Shown: positions 1 through 7,634 of the stretch, one piece after another
How positions within the stretch are numbered: position 1 is the first letter of the stretch
How the letters are laid out: every line of letters begins with the position of its first letter
Source: an uncultured Clostridia bacterium
GTDB taxonomy: Bacteria; Bacillota; Clostridia; Christensenellales; Borkfalkiaceae
NCBI GenBank assembly: GCA_930989535.1
Contig: CAKNLK010000010.1
Coordinates: forward strand, 1 to 64,000
Direction of reading: 5' to 3'
DNA: 64,000 nt
Program-made: the position numbers and the translations under genes
The notes under the pieces: generated by a model
The model's database searches: none
What the model was told of the DNA's origin: nothing
The model's input: the letters and a program-made list of their open reading frames with translations, nothing else

Positions 1-293
1 GGGCCTGTAACGCTTAAACCCGCCGCACCTGTAGGGCCGGTAGCGCCCGTTGCACCTGTGGGCCCGGTCGCACCGGTCGGCCCTACGGGGCCTTGCGGGC
101 CTGTAACGCTCAAACCCGTCGCGCCGGTAGCGCCTGTTGCTCCGGTGGGGCCGGTCTGCCCGGCAGGGCCTTGCGGGCCGGTGGCGCCGCGCGGGCCCAT
201 TGTGCCGCGTACGACGGTAACGGCGATCGGGGCGCATGGATTGCAGCAGTTGCAGCGGCGGAAGCCGCAAAGGTCGTCCTTGTCTGTTATCAT
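1..293 (-). CDS. Collagen-like Gly-X-Y repeat protein (partial, 3' end off the window)
   Basis: Reading the minus strand from the ATG at 293-291 gives a cysteine-rich head ([15 protein letters not shown]) and then continuous Gly-X-Y triplets such as [13 protein letters not shown] and [12 protein letters not shown]. The phrase GLSVTGP recurs 33 residues apart, so the repeat is tandem at DNA level too. The frame is open to base 1, so the C-terminus is outside the window. A GAGG Shine-Dalgarno lies about 7 nt upstream. The start overlaps the stop of the upstream glycosyltransferase as ATGA. Collagen-like proteins of this kind sit on the exosporium or cell surface in spore-formers (family knowledge, e.g. 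BclA-like); surface location here is inferred. No signal peptide is visible. Confidence 0.85.
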   Translation of the reverse strand, partial: MITDKDDLCGFRRCNCCNPCAPIAVTVVRGTMGPRGATGPQGPAGQTGPTGATGATGATGLSVTGPQGPVGPTGATGPTGATGATGPTGAAGLSVTG

Positions 294-1372
294 AGTTTAT
301 CCTCGTTGTTAAAAATTTTATCGAAATACGATTTGTTGTGCAGATAACTCTTATCGAGAGGCTTTATCGCGCCCGCCAAATCGTTGTAATGCTTCGCGCG
401 GGAATAGTCTCCCAATTTGTCGAAGCATACGCACAGCCAAAGGTAGGGGATAAAGCCGCTATAATCGGGGCAAATAAAGCCGCTGCTCGCCTGCGTTTTT
501 TCGTTCGCGGCGAGCTTATACCAAAAAATCGCTTTGGAATACTCGTGCCCTTCCCGATAAAAATCGCCCAAGTCGCAGCAGATTTCCGGTCGGGGCGGCG
601 CGAAGTCAAAACTTTTCAGGAGGGCGCCGCGCTGCTTTTGCCGATTGCCCAGCATTTTATAGCATAGAGATAGGGCGCGGCAGGCGCCGATTTTATCTTC
701 CGTCCAGCCGCCGCCGCGCAAAAACCATTCGAACGCGGCGGCGGCCGTATCGTACAGCCCGTTGTCGCACAACTCCCGCGCGAAATAATATTTTTGCCTG
801 TCGTCCGGCATCGTGCCGTCGGCGAACATGCGTGCAAAGATAAACAGGTTTCTGCCGCGCTCCTTGCGCGTTCCCTTTTTATGCGTAACGGCGATGCCGT
901 CTTCGTAGCGCACGGGCGGAGAAACGCACAGCGTTTCGTGCACGCGCCCCTGCCAAGCAAACCCGCACTCCCGCTTTACGATGCGCTCGCGGAAGAAATA
1001 CATCGTCACGTTCCCGTCCTCGTCGAAGGCGGCATTGTAGCGCAAAAAATAGGCGTTTACGCTGCCGTCCATCGTTTTTTTGAGGGCTTGGAGCGCCGCG
1101 CAGTCCTTTTCGAGCAGAACGTCGTCCGCGTCGAGCCACAGGATATAGTCGGCGGAAGAGAGAGAAAATGCGTAGTTGCGCGCGGCGGCAAAGTCGAAGT
1201 TCCAGCGATAGCTGTACACTTTATCGGTATATTTTTTAGCGATATCGATGGTCGCGTCGTCCGAGCCGGTATCGACGATAACGATTTCGTCGGCGACGTC
1301 TTTGGCGCTGTCTAAGCACCGCGCGAGTACTTCTTCCTCGTTTTTTACAATCATGCAAAGGCCGATACTCAT
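290..1372 (-). CDS. Family 2 glycosyltransferase with helical (TPR-like) C-terminal half
   Basis: The protein of about 360 residues begins [20 protein letters not shown], the usual opening of GT2 enzymes. VDTGSDDAT and the DXD-like LWLDADD follow, where the nucleotide-sugar and metal bind. The C-terminal half is helical and repeat-like ([22 protein letters not shown]), as in GT2 proteins with TPR tails. A longer frame exists upstream, but the ATG at 1372-1370 has an AGAGGA Shine-Dalgarno and begins exactly at the GT2 domain. The gene overlaps the collagen-like gene by ATGA, so the two are probably translationally coupled. Glycosylation of the collagen-like protein is an inference from that coupling. 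Acceptor and sugar are unknown. Confidence 0.88.
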   Translation of the reverse strand: MSIGLCMIVKNEEEVLARCLDSAKDVADEIVIVDTGSDDATIDIAKKYTDKVYSYRWNFDFAAARNYAFSLSSADYILWLDADDVLLEKDCAALQALKKTMDGSVNAYFLRYNAAFDEDGNVTMYFFRERIVKRECGFAWQGRVHETLCVSPPVRYEDGIAVTHKKGTRKERGRNLFIFARMFADGTMPDDRQKYYFARELCDNGLYDTAAAAFEWFLRGGGWTEDKIGACRALSLCYKMLGNRQKQRGALLKSFDFAPPRPEICCDLGDFYREGHEYSKAIFWYKLAANEKTQASSGFICPDYSGFIPYLWLCVCFDKLGDYSRAKHYNDLAGAIKPLDKSYLHNKSYFDKIFNNEDKL

Positions 1373-1505
1373 AAAAAGTTCCTCTTTTGTAATCGGTATC
1401 GGGTGGAAGCCCGTATTATCAGGATATGAAAAAATTTTTGCGAATGTGCCGCAAAACTTCTTTTCTTTTTGCACGGAATTTGGTATAATGGCAGAAAACG
1501 AATAT

Positions 1506-1582
1506 GCATCCGTAGCGCAATTGGATAGAGTGTCGCCCTCCGACGGCGAAGGTTGTGGGTTCGATTCCCGCCGGGTGCACCA
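1506..1582 (+). tRNA. tRNA-Arg (anticodon CCG)
   Basis: A full cloverleaf can be drawn. The acceptor stem GCATCCG pairs with CGGGTGC, with one G-T wobble. The D-arm sequence AGCGCAATTGGATAGAGT follows. The anticodon stem TCGCC/GGCGA encloses the loop CTCCGAC, giving anticodon CCG (Arg, codon CGG). The T arm carries GGTTCGATTCC. The discriminator A and an encoded CCA end the gene. A TATAAT box lies at 1484-1489. Confidence 0.95.
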
Positions 1583-1583
1583 A

Positions 1584-1625
1584 ACAAAAAGACACAGGTT
1601 TTTGACCTGTGTCTTTTTGTTTTTG
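1584..1625 (+). terminator. Rho-independent terminator of tRNA-Arg
   Basis: A near-perfect hairpin (ACAAAAAGACACAGGT paired with ACCTGTGTCTTTTTGT) directly follows the encoded CCA and runs into a T-rich tail. Confidence 0.9.
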
Positions 1626-1650
1626 TACGCTTTCAGGATAATGTATCGAT

Positions 1651-2213
1651 TTATTTTCCAATCGCCATCAGGCGTTCTTCCGGCAAAGAAAGCATATAGT
1701 CGGCGGGTTCTTCGCCGTCCTGCTTAATTTTCAGCATAGCCGATAAGTCGTCGTCGCAGATATCTAAAATCAGTTTTCCGTTCTCTTTCAGGCAGCTGTC
1801 GGCCGCGGATTTTGCATTTTTTGAAAAACCTTATTCTCCTTATAGGCGTCCGACGGGGATATATTTCCGTAATAGCAGAGGATAAAATCGCTTTCCCGCA
1901 GGGCGGCCCTTTTTTCTTCGCTTGCGTTGGCGAAGGTAAAGCAGGCCAATCGGAGTCCGTCCCTTTCCGCGCAGATATCTTCGCATAAGTCCTCGAATTG
2001 TTCGATAGATTCTTTGCGGTCGAATAAGACGGCAATGCTTTTCTGCTTTTCAGATGACGAGGCAAGGCGGCGGATTAACTCTGCTCCGACGCGATGAATT
2101 CCGGTTCCGGTCGCCATATGAACGGACATGCGCCGCTTGTTTTTAGATATGGCGTCCAATATCGCCTGAACGGCTTCGGTTTGGTATGGGCGCAAAGGGA
2201 AGTTTTCGCTCAT
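1651..2213 (-). pseudogene. Frameshifted, truncated helicase/type I-III restriction-like N-terminal fragment
   Basis: From the ATG at 2213-2211 (GAGG Shine-Dalgarno) the frame reads MSENFPLRPYQTEAVQAIL, the Q-motif-like opening of superfamily 2 helicases in restriction systems. The Walker A region reads MATGTGIHRV instead of the family's GTGKT, so the catalytic Lys-Thr is lost. The frame closes at 1788. Just before that, near a run of A and T at about 1826-1835, another frame carries on plausibly (SAADSCLKENGKLILDICDD, then EERLMAIGK) to a stop at 1651. The whole is about 190 residues, far shorter than a working helicase, with no helicase motifs beyond the first region. I read it as a decayed remnant. 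A small intact gene with a sequencing error remains possible, but the Walker change argues against function. Confidence 0.6.
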
Positions 2214-2248
2214 CGTTTTCCTCGCTCGTAAAAAGGTTTGTATAAAAT

Positions 2249-2276
2249 AGTATAATCGCAAACGCAAGAATGTCAA
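2249..2276 (-). promoter_or_regulatory. Sigma-A-type promoter for the helicase-like remnant
   Basis: On the minus strand TTGACA (2276-2271), a 16-base spacer and TATACT (2254-2249) lie about 36 nt upstream of the ATG at 2213. Confidence 0.6.
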
Positions 2277-2342
2277 TCGCCGTTTTCATTATTATGGAGG
2301 CGACGGCATAATTTGGGTAAAATTTGCGCTTCGCGGGCAATT

Positions 2343-3377
2343 CTACGGCCGCAGGGCGACCTTGATGACGCCGTCGCGCCTGTGTTCGAATACGTCGTAC
2401 GCTTTGTCGGCATCCTTCAAATCGAACACGTGCGTCACGAGCGCCGTCGTGTCCAGCTTTCCCTCGGCAAGCAGTTGCATGATTTCGGCGCAGTCGCATC
2501 CGTCCACGCCGCCCGTCTTAAAGGTCAGGTTTTTGCCGTACATCTCCGGCAGGGGCAGCACCTGCGGCGCGTCGTACAGCGCCACGACGGTCACCACGGC
2601 GTTCGGCCGCGCGCAGCGCCAGGCGAGGCGGAAGGTCTCCTCCGTGCCCGCCGCTTCGATTACGCAATCGGCTCCGCCGTGCTCGCTGTGCGCGAGCACA
2701 AATTTTTCGATGTTTTCCGGCTTCTCGGCGAGCACGCTCGGGTAGTGCTCCCGCACAAAGCGGAGGCGCTCCTCGTCCTTTTCGCACACGATGATTCGCC
2801 CGGGCGAATGCAGGAGCGCGCATTGCAGGGTGCAGATTCCCGTCGGCCCCGCCCCGAGGATGAGCACGGTGTCCTCCCGCCCGATTTCGGAAATGCGCGC
2901 CGCCCAGAACCCCGTCGCGAGGATGTCGCCCACGAACAGCGCCTGCAAATCGGAAACGTTGCCGGGTATCTTGGTCAGCCCCGTATCCGCATAGGGCACG
3001 CGCACGTATTCCGCCTGCCCGCCGTCGATGCGGCAGCCGAGCGCCCAGCCGCCGTTCGCGTCGGTGCAGTTGTTCACGAACCCGTTTTTACAGAAAAAGC
3101 AGTTCCCGCAAAAGGTCTCCACGTTGACGGCCACGCGGTCGCCTGCGCGCAGATTTTGGATACCGTTCCCCGTTTTTTCGACCACGCCGACCATCTCGTG
3201 CCCCACGGTTATGCCGGGCACGGCGCGCGGCACGCTGCCGTGTTTGATGTGCAAATCGCTGGTGCAGACAGAGGCGAGCGTCACGCGCACGATTGCGTCG
3301 CGCTCGCCCTGCAATTCGGGCAGCGGTTTTTCAGTCAGCCCGAACACCCCGGGCGCTTTGTACGTATAAGCCAGCAT
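2343..3377 (-). CDS. Zinc-dependent medium-chain alcohol/polyol dehydrogenase
   Basis: The 344-residue protein has the MDR layout. The catalytic zinc ligand is in VCTSDLH (about Cys38) with GHEMVGVV (His-Glu near residue 60). A four-cysteine structural zinc lobe follows (FCGNCFFCKNG then NNC). The Rossmann dinucleotide site is VLILGAGPTG near residue 165. Length and motifs fit sorbitol/threonine/alcohol dehydrogenases; the substrate cannot be told from sequence. It is a single gene with its own promoter (3398-3426) and a GGAGG Shine-Dalgarno. The short flank at 2277-2342 holds nothing else I can name. Confidence 0.9.
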   Translation of the reverse strand: MLAYTYKAPGVFGLTEKPLPELQGERDAIVRVTLASVCTSDLHIKHGSVPRAVPGITVGHEMVGVVEKTGNGIQNLRAGDRVAVNVETFCGNCFFCKNGFVNNCTDANGGWALGCRIDGGQAEYVRVPYADTGLTKIPGNVSDLQALFVGDILATGFWAARISEIGREDTVLILGAGPTGICTLQCALLHSPGRIIVCEKDEERLRFVREHYPSVLAEKPENIEKFVLAHSEHGGADCVIEAAGTEETFRLAWRCARPNAVVTVVALYDAPQVLPLPEMYGKNLTFKTGGVDGCDCAEIMQLLAEGKLDTTALVTHVFDLKDADKAYDVFEHRRDGVIKVALRP

Positions 3378-3397
3378 CGCTGTATCCTCCGCATACC

Positions 3398-3426
3398 ATT
3401 ATAGAGCATTTTGCGCCGTTTTGCAA
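3398..3426 (-). promoter_or_regulatory. Promoter of the zinc dehydrogenase
   Basis: Minus-strand TTGCAA (3426-3421), 17-base spacer, TATAAT (3403-3398), with the ATG 20 nt further on. Confidence 0.7.
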
Positions 3427-3566
3427 TCGAACGGCGCAAAAAACGTTTTCCCGCTATGGAAGCCGCCGTACAGCGGCGGCAGGGCGGTGCAGCAGGGGCG
3501 TGCTGCGGAATTATGTCGAAAGAGATGTTATAAATTTGTAAAAATGCAAAAGCGAGCGGTATAGAG

Positions 3567-3595
3567 TTGGATTTTTCATGCAAACGTGCTATAAT
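3567..3595 (+). promoter_or_regulatory. Promoter of the 77-residue hypothetical gene
   Basis: TTGGAT (3567-3572), 17-base spacer, TATAAT (3590-3595). Confidence 0.7.
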
Positions 3596-3640
3596 TATAT
3601 CGGTTGCGAAAGCGATACAAACGTTCGGGAGGCCCAAAAC

Positions 3641-3874
3641 ATGAAGAAGACACTTCGAGGCAAGACTTACGATACCGCCGAAATGGCCATTGTAAAAAAG
3701 ATTGCACATGGAAATTTTGGCGACCCTGCAGGATACGAAGAGACGCTGTACGTGTCGGAAAACGGAATGTATTTCCTGTATACGTACGGGGGCGAACAGT
3801 CGCCGTATCCCACCGAAAAACTCGTGAGCATGTCCAAGGCGAAGGCGCAGGCATGGGAAGAGGAGAACGCGTAA
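3641..3874 (+). CDS. Hypothetical small protein, 77 residues
   Basis: The frame is open from 3578, but the ATG at 3641 follows a GGGAGG Shine-Dalgarno at the right distance, so the product is 77 residues beginning MKKTLRGKTYDTAEM. It is soluble and mixed in charge, with no signal peptide, membrane segment or cysteine pair. Aromatic stretches (GMYFLYTYGG) suggest a small beta-rich fold. A good promoter at 3567 and a terminator at 3892 make it a stand-alone transcription unit. I do not recognise the family and assign no function. Confidence 0.75.
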   Translation: MKKTLRGKTYDTAEMAIVKKIAHGNFGDPAGYEETLYVSENGMYFLYTYGGEQSPYPTEKLVSMSKAKAQAWEEENA

Positions 3875-3891
3875 CGCGTCTTTTCAGGCAC

Positions 3892-3924
3892 AAAAGAGGG
3901 AGCCGCGCCGCGGCTCCTTTTTTG
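3892..3924 (+). terminator. Terminator after the 77-residue gene
   Basis: GGAGCCGCG pairs with CGCGGCTCC, flanked by an A-run and a T-run (TTTTTTG). Confidence 0.85.
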
Positions 3925-4072
3925 TTTCGGGCGATTGCATGCTGCTTTTTTCCGCACGGAACGGTTTTCGCCCGGTATTTTCCCCTGCGCACGGTTGTCA
4001 GGCGCCCCCGCCGTATAGTAGAATGTCTGAAAATTCAAAGCGCATACCCGAACGGATTATACGGGAGTCAGT

Positions 4073-4999
4073 ATGATTTACGAAAATATCGCCGAACTCA
4101 TCGGCAAAACGCCGCTCATGCGGCTTACAGGATTGCAGAAAAAATACGGCCTCGGCGCGGAAGTCCTCGCCAAGCTCGAATATTTCAACCCCACGGGCAG
4201 CGTCAAAGACCGCCCCGCCCTCGCCATCATCGAACAGCTGGAGCGGGAGGGGAAAATCAAGCCGGATACCGTGCTTTTGGAGCCGACCAGCGGCAACACG
4301 GGCATCGGGCTCGCCGCCGTCTGCGCCGTCAAGGGCTATACCCTCGTTCTGACGATGCCCGAAACAATGAGCGTGGAGCGCCGCAAGCTACTCGCCGCGT
4401 TCGGCGCCAAAATCGTCCTGACGGACGGCAAGGCGGGCATGAAGGGCGCCATCGCCGAGGCGGAGCGCCTGCACGCCGAAAATAAGAACAGCGTCATCTG
4501 CGGGCAGTTCGTCAACCCCGCCAACCCCGAGGCGCACTACCGCACCACCGGCCCCGAGCTGTGGGCGGACTGCGAGGGGAGGCTGGATATCCTCGTGGCG
4601 GGCGTCGGCACGGGCGGCACGCTTGCGGGCTGCGCGAAATTTTTGAAGGAGAAGAACCCTGCCCTGCGCGCGGTCGCCGTCGAACCGAAAAAATCGCCCG
4701 TGCTTTCGGGCGGCAACCCCGGGGCGCACGGCCTGCAGGGCATCGGCGCGGGCTTCGTGCCGGAAATTTTGGATACAAAGCTCATCGACGAGGTGTTCCC
4801 CGTCTCCGACGAGGACGCGTTCGCCTTCGGGCGCGAGGTCGCCAAAACGGACGGCGTATTCGCCGGTATTTCGGCGGGCGCGGCCGTCTATGCCGCCGCA
4901 GAAATTGCAAAGCGCCCCGAAAACGCGGGCAAGCGCATCGCCGTCATCATCCCCGATACGGGCATGCGCTATCTCTCCACGGCGCTGTTTTCCGAATAA
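4073..4999 (+). CDS. cysK: Cysteine synthase A (O-acetylserine sulfhydrylase)
   Basis: The 308-residue protein has the PLP lysine in NPTGSVKDRPA (about Lys45), the substrate loop TSGNTG and the phosphate-binding GVGTGGTLAG. It ends with the typical VIIPDTGMRYLST. It makes cysteine from O-acetylserine and sulfide in the cytoplasm. A GGGAG Shine-Dalgarno precedes the ATG. Its partner enzyme CysE is encoded about 2.6 kb downstream on the same strand; a DUF3267 gene, a regulator and an unknown gene lie between, so the two are not in one operon. Confidence 0.95.
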   Translation: MIYENIAELIGKTPLMRLTGLQKKYGLGAEVLAKLEYFNPTGSVKDRPALAIIEQLEREGKIKPDTVLLEPTSGNTGIGLAAVCAVKGYTLVLTMPETMSVERRKLLAAFGAKIVLTDGKAGMKGAIAEAERLHAENKNSVICGQFVNPANPEAHYRTTGPELWADCEGRLDILVAGVGTGGTLAGCAKFLKEKNPALRAVAVEPKKSPVLSGGNPGAHGLQGIGAGFVPEILDTKLIDEVFPVSDEDAFAFGREVAKTDGVFAGISAGAAVYAAAEIAKRPENAGKRIAVIIPDTGMRYLSTALFSE

Positions 5000-5002
5000 C
5001 GT

Positions 5003-5671
5003 ATGCGTAAAAACGGTACCGACACCCGCCGGCAGGCGCGGGAGGAGCGGCTCAAAAAGGAGCGCGAAGAGCGGTTTTCCCGCTTCGATGCGGCGTGCGC
5101 GGCTCTGTGCGGGCAGGGCTATACGCAGCGCGATAAAACACTGCCGCCCCGCCGCGCGGGCACGCTCGGCATCCTCACCGCGGCGCCGTTCGCGATCGCC
5201 GCAATCGTCGGCGGCCTGTTTTTGCCCGATTTGCATTTTCTTCTCACGGGCAGTCTTTTTGCGGACGCGGCGCTCTTTCTCGTGCTGCTGCTCGCGAGCA
5301 TCCCCGCGCACGAGGGGCTGCACGCGCTCGGCTGGGCGGCGGTGAGCGGCACCTTCCGCGGGCTTCGCTTCGGCTTGGCGGACGGCTCTCCCTACTGCGC
5401 GTGCGAAAAGCCGCTGTGCCGGTGGAAATATCTCGTCGGCGCCCTGTTGCCGCTCGCCGTGCTCGGGCTGGGGCTGAGCGCGGCGGGGCTGTGCCTGCGC
5501 ACGGTGCCGCTGTTTGTGCTGGGCGCGTTCAACATCGCCTGCGCAGGCGGCGATATCCTCGTATCGGCGCGGGCGGCCGCGTCGCCGGGGCTTCTGCTCG
5601 ACCACCCCGAGCGGTGCGGGTTTTATCAATTTTGCAGGCCGCCCGAATCGGCGCGGGGGGAAGAGAATTAA
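5003..5671 (+). CDS. DUF3267-type membrane protein with HExxH motif
   Basis: The 222-residue protein starts 4 nt after cysK and probably shares its transcript. The first 40 residues are very basic and charged. Hydrophobic segments follow at about 52-75, 80-98, 135-160 and 165-185. PAHEGLHALGW, next to the second segment, matches the zinc-protease signature HExxH of DUF3267 membrane proteins, which are proposed (not proven) metallopeptidases. The terminator hairpin at 5672 abuts the stop codon. Proteolytic activity is inference from the motif alone. Confidence 0.8.
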   Translation: MRKNGTDTRRQAREERLKKEREERFSRFDAACAALCGQGYTQRDKTLPPRRAGTLGILTAAPFAIAAIVGGLFLPDLHFLLTGSLFADAALFLVLLLASIPAHEGLHALGWAAVSGTFRGLRFGLADGSPYCACEKPLCRWKYLVGALLPLAVLGLGLSAAGLCLRTVPLFVLGAFNIACAGGDILVSARAAASPGLLLDHPERCGFYQFCRPPESARGEEN

Positions 5672-5697
5672 AAACAGCGGACAAATGTCCGCTGTTT
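5672..5697 (+). terminator. Terminator after cysK operon
   Basis: AAACAGCGGAC and GTCCGCTGTTT pair around an AAAT loop directly after the stop codon; the convergent DeoR-type gene ends about 75 nt further on. Confidence 0.8.
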
Positions 5698-5771
5698 GCG
5701 TTTTGTATTCCGATTTCTGCCCGAAAGGGGCGCGCCGGGGCGCAGAGCATGCGGCCTTGCGCCATGTTGCG

Positions 5772-6530
5772 TCAGATAACGACGATATTCTTTTCCTCGA
5801 ATTTTTCCTTCACCTGCGGGGGGAAGTTGTCGTCGGTGATGAGCACGTCGATATCCTCGGGAGCGGCGAAGGTATAGGGCATAATCTTGCCGATTTTGGA
5901 GGTATCGAGCATCATATACACCATTTTCGCGCGGGCGAGGATAAACTTCAAGAGGTCAGATTCCACCTGCGATATGCAGGAAAACCCCTGCTCGAAGGAG
6001 AATGCGGAGGCGGAAATAATCGCCAGCTCGAAGTTGGAATTTTCCAAAAACACCTTGGTATAGGGGGAGGCGGTGGAGAGGTTCTCCTTGATGAGCGAGC
6101 CGCCCACCAGCACCACTTCGGGCTGTTTTTTGTGCGCCAGCTCCTCGGCGACGACGATGCCGTTGGTGAATACGTGGCAGGGCCTGTCGGGCATCTCTTT
6201 GGCCAGATACAGCGCGGTCGTGCCGCCGTCCAAAAACATGCTTACGCCCTCGTCCACGAGCGAAACCGCCTTTTTGGCAATCACCTTTTTCGCGTCGGTA
6301 TTGATGGTCGATTTCTGCGCGTACGCCTCGTTGGAGCGCTTTTGCACTTCCAATACGGACATCGCGCCGCCCCGCACGCGGATGACCTTGTTTTCCTTTT
6401 CCAGCTCCAAAAGGTCGCGCCGCAGCGTCATGTCCGAAACTTCCGGGAACTGTTCCGAAAGCTCTTCCAGGCTCATTTTACCGTTTTTCTCGATCAGCAG
6501 GGCTATCTCTTCGATTCTCGTGCGCTTCGT
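5772..6530 (-). CDS. DeoR-family transcriptional regulator with apparent non-AUG start
   Basis: DeoR/GlpR layout. The N-terminal winged helix contains LEELSEQFPEVSDMTLRRDL and a VRGGA hinge. The DeoR C-terminal sugar-phosphate-binding domain has FLDGGTTALYLA, VFTNGI and VVLVGGS. The first in-frame ATG (6476) would cut off the first DNA-binding helix. Coding clearly continues upstream (KRTRIEEIALLIEKNG) to a strong AAGGAGG at 6545-6539. No in-frame ATG, GTG or TTG lies there; ACG at 6530-6528, 8 nt after the Shine-Dalgarno, is the best candidate. Such regulators usually respond to phosphosugars; the target here is unknown. It is divergent from the gene at 6730. Confidence 0.85.
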   Translation of the reverse strand, partial: TKRTRIEEIALLIEKNGKMSLEELSEQFPEVSDMTLRRDLLELEKENKVIRVRGGAMSVLEVQKRSNEAYAQKSTINTDAKKVIAKKAVSLVDEGVSMFLDGGTTALYLAKEMPDRPCHVFTNGIVVAEELAHKKQPEVVLVGGSLIKENLSTASPYTKVFLENSNFELAIISASAFSFEQGFSCISQVESDLLKFILARAKMVYMMLDTSKIGKIMPYTFAAPEDIDVLITDDNFPPQVKEKFEEKNIVVI

Positions 6531-6563
6531 AACTATTTCCTCCTTGGATTGTCTTACGCAGAT

Positions 6564-6592
6564 ATAATAACATATTTCACAATTTTGCGCAA
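6564..6592 (-). promoter_or_regulatory. Promoter of the DeoR-family regulator
   Basis: Minus-strand TTGCGC (6592-6587), 17-base spacer, TATTAT (6569-6564), leading to the AAGGAGG at 6545. Confidence 0.6.
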
Positions 6593-6663
6593 CAAAATTA
6601 CCATTAAATGTGAAAGATTTTCAATTTTTTAAAAAAGATTTTTTTCCGCATGTAAAAAAGCGT

Positions 6664-6691
6664 TTGAATTTTCACACAAAACATGTATAAT
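6664..6691 (+). promoter_or_regulatory. Promoter of the gene at 6730
   Basis: TTGAAT (6664-6669), 16-base spacer, TATAAT (6686-6691). It is divergent from the DeoR promoter, so an operator shared by both is possible in the AT-rich stretch between them. Confidence 0.7.
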
Positions 6692-6729
6692 AGAGGCAGA
6701 GTAATTTTCAGCAGGAGCGGTTTCAGGAA

Positions 6730-7356
6730 ATGAGTGAAGATTTCATCCACGACCTCAACGAATATTTCAATAAAAAATTTGTCAACTACGAAATGATTAG
6801 TTCGATGCCCTCGTACGAATCGATTACCATTTCGATGGTTTTAAAGAACCGCAACCGCATCGAGGAAGGGGAGTATGCGGCGAACGAAATGCGCAAAATC
6901 GCCTACCAGCCGAATCCCGACAAGGTACTCGCCGAGCTGAAAGAGCGGTATGTCGACAACAATTTCACCTTTTCCGTGCGCATTGCTCCCTTTAAAATGC
7001 GCATCAAGGCGTTATTCCGGTCGAAGGATTTGCCGGGGCCGTTCCTGGCGAAGCTCATCAAAAATTACGGCGAAACGCCCGAAGCGCTCTGGGAAAAGGT
7101 CGGCGTATCACAGGAGCTGTGGCAAAAAACCCTTCGCGGCTACTATGTGCCCGAAAAGGTTCTGCTCTTCAAAATATTTTTGCTCCTGGGCGTATCGCTG
7201 GAAGACAGCCTTGCACTCATGAAGCTGTGCGGCGCATATTATAACTACGAGGACGCGCGCGACGTAGTTGTACGCTATTTAATCGACTACCGCGTATTCA
7301 ACCGCGACATGATTGACCGGGCGTTCGGCGAGTTCCACATCCGCAAAATTTTATAA
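6730..7356 (+). CDS. Hypothetical protein with XRE-like helical C-terminal domain
   Basis: The 208-residue soluble protein divides in two. Residues 1-95 are charged and unfamiliar. Residues 95-208 resemble the helix-turn-helix-like module found in some clostridial proteins (sometimes next to macro domains). The pattern is an initial helix, LWQKTLRGYYVPEKVLLFKIFLLLGVS, then a C-terminal helix bundle ending in IDYRVFNRDMID. DNA binding is only inferred. It is divergent from the DeoR regulator and has its own promoter and a GGAG-type Shine-Dalgarno. Its 3' flank is the structured repeat at 7403. Confidence 0.7.
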   Translation: MSEDFIHDLNEYFNKKFVNYEMISSMPSYESITISMVLKNRNRIEEGEYAANEMRKIAYQPNPDKVLAELKERYVDNNFTFSVRIAPFKMRIKALFRSKDLPGPFLAKLIKNYGETPEALWEKVGVSQELWQKTLRGYYVPEKVLLFKIFLLLGVSLEDSLALMKLCGAYYNYEDARDVVVRYLIDYRVFNRDMIDRAFGEFHIRKIL

Positions 7357-7402
7357 AGCGCCCCAAAATAATTATTTGGTTTTAAATTATTAACAATTAA
7401 CT

Positions 7403-7622
7403 GCGCGTTTGAGAACGACGTTTCTCAAAAAGCGCACCCAATTTGCCGCATACTTACGGCTTTGGGGAAGAGGGTGAATTTGCGCCCATAAATAATATGT
7501 GTGCTCTAATAAAGGGCGCAAAGAGGGAGAAAACGCCGCAGAAAACGCGAAAGCGTTTTGATGGGCGGTGTCGCCCTCTAATCACGAAATTTTCTTTTGT
7601 CAGCTCAAAAGAAAATTTGTGA
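7403..7622 (+). repeat. Structured intergenic repeat, single forward unit before cysE
   Basis: Helix order as in all copies. P1 pairs TTTGAGAA with TTCTCAAA inside a GCGC/GCGC clamp. The linker CCCAATTTGCCGCATACTTA forms P2, followed by GGGTGAA. P3 is TTGCGCCC/GGGCGCAA with a TGTGTGCTC loop. P4 is GAGGG/CCCTC. P5 lies at 7582-7622: foot TCAC/GTGA, one bulged G, a perfect 13-bp stem (AAATTTTCTTTTG) and loop TCAGCT. The cysE Shine-Dalgarno starts at the last base of the foot. Confidence 0.85.
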
Positions 7623-7634
7623 GGAGATTTTGTT

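Noticed and set aside
58-347. Plus-strand Pro/Gly-rich ORFs at the window start
   Set aside because: The minus strand gives a true Gly-X-Y collagen pattern with a ribosome site; the plus reading is its complement.
2313-3404. Long plus-strand ORF of 363 codons
   Set aside because: It is the antisense shadow of the zinc dehydrogenase; GC-rich codon bias opens the opposite frame and its translation has no domain.
4388-5629. Long minus-strand ORF of 413 codons
   Set aside because: Antisense to cysK and the DUF3267 gene; low-complexity Arg/Ala/Gly composition.
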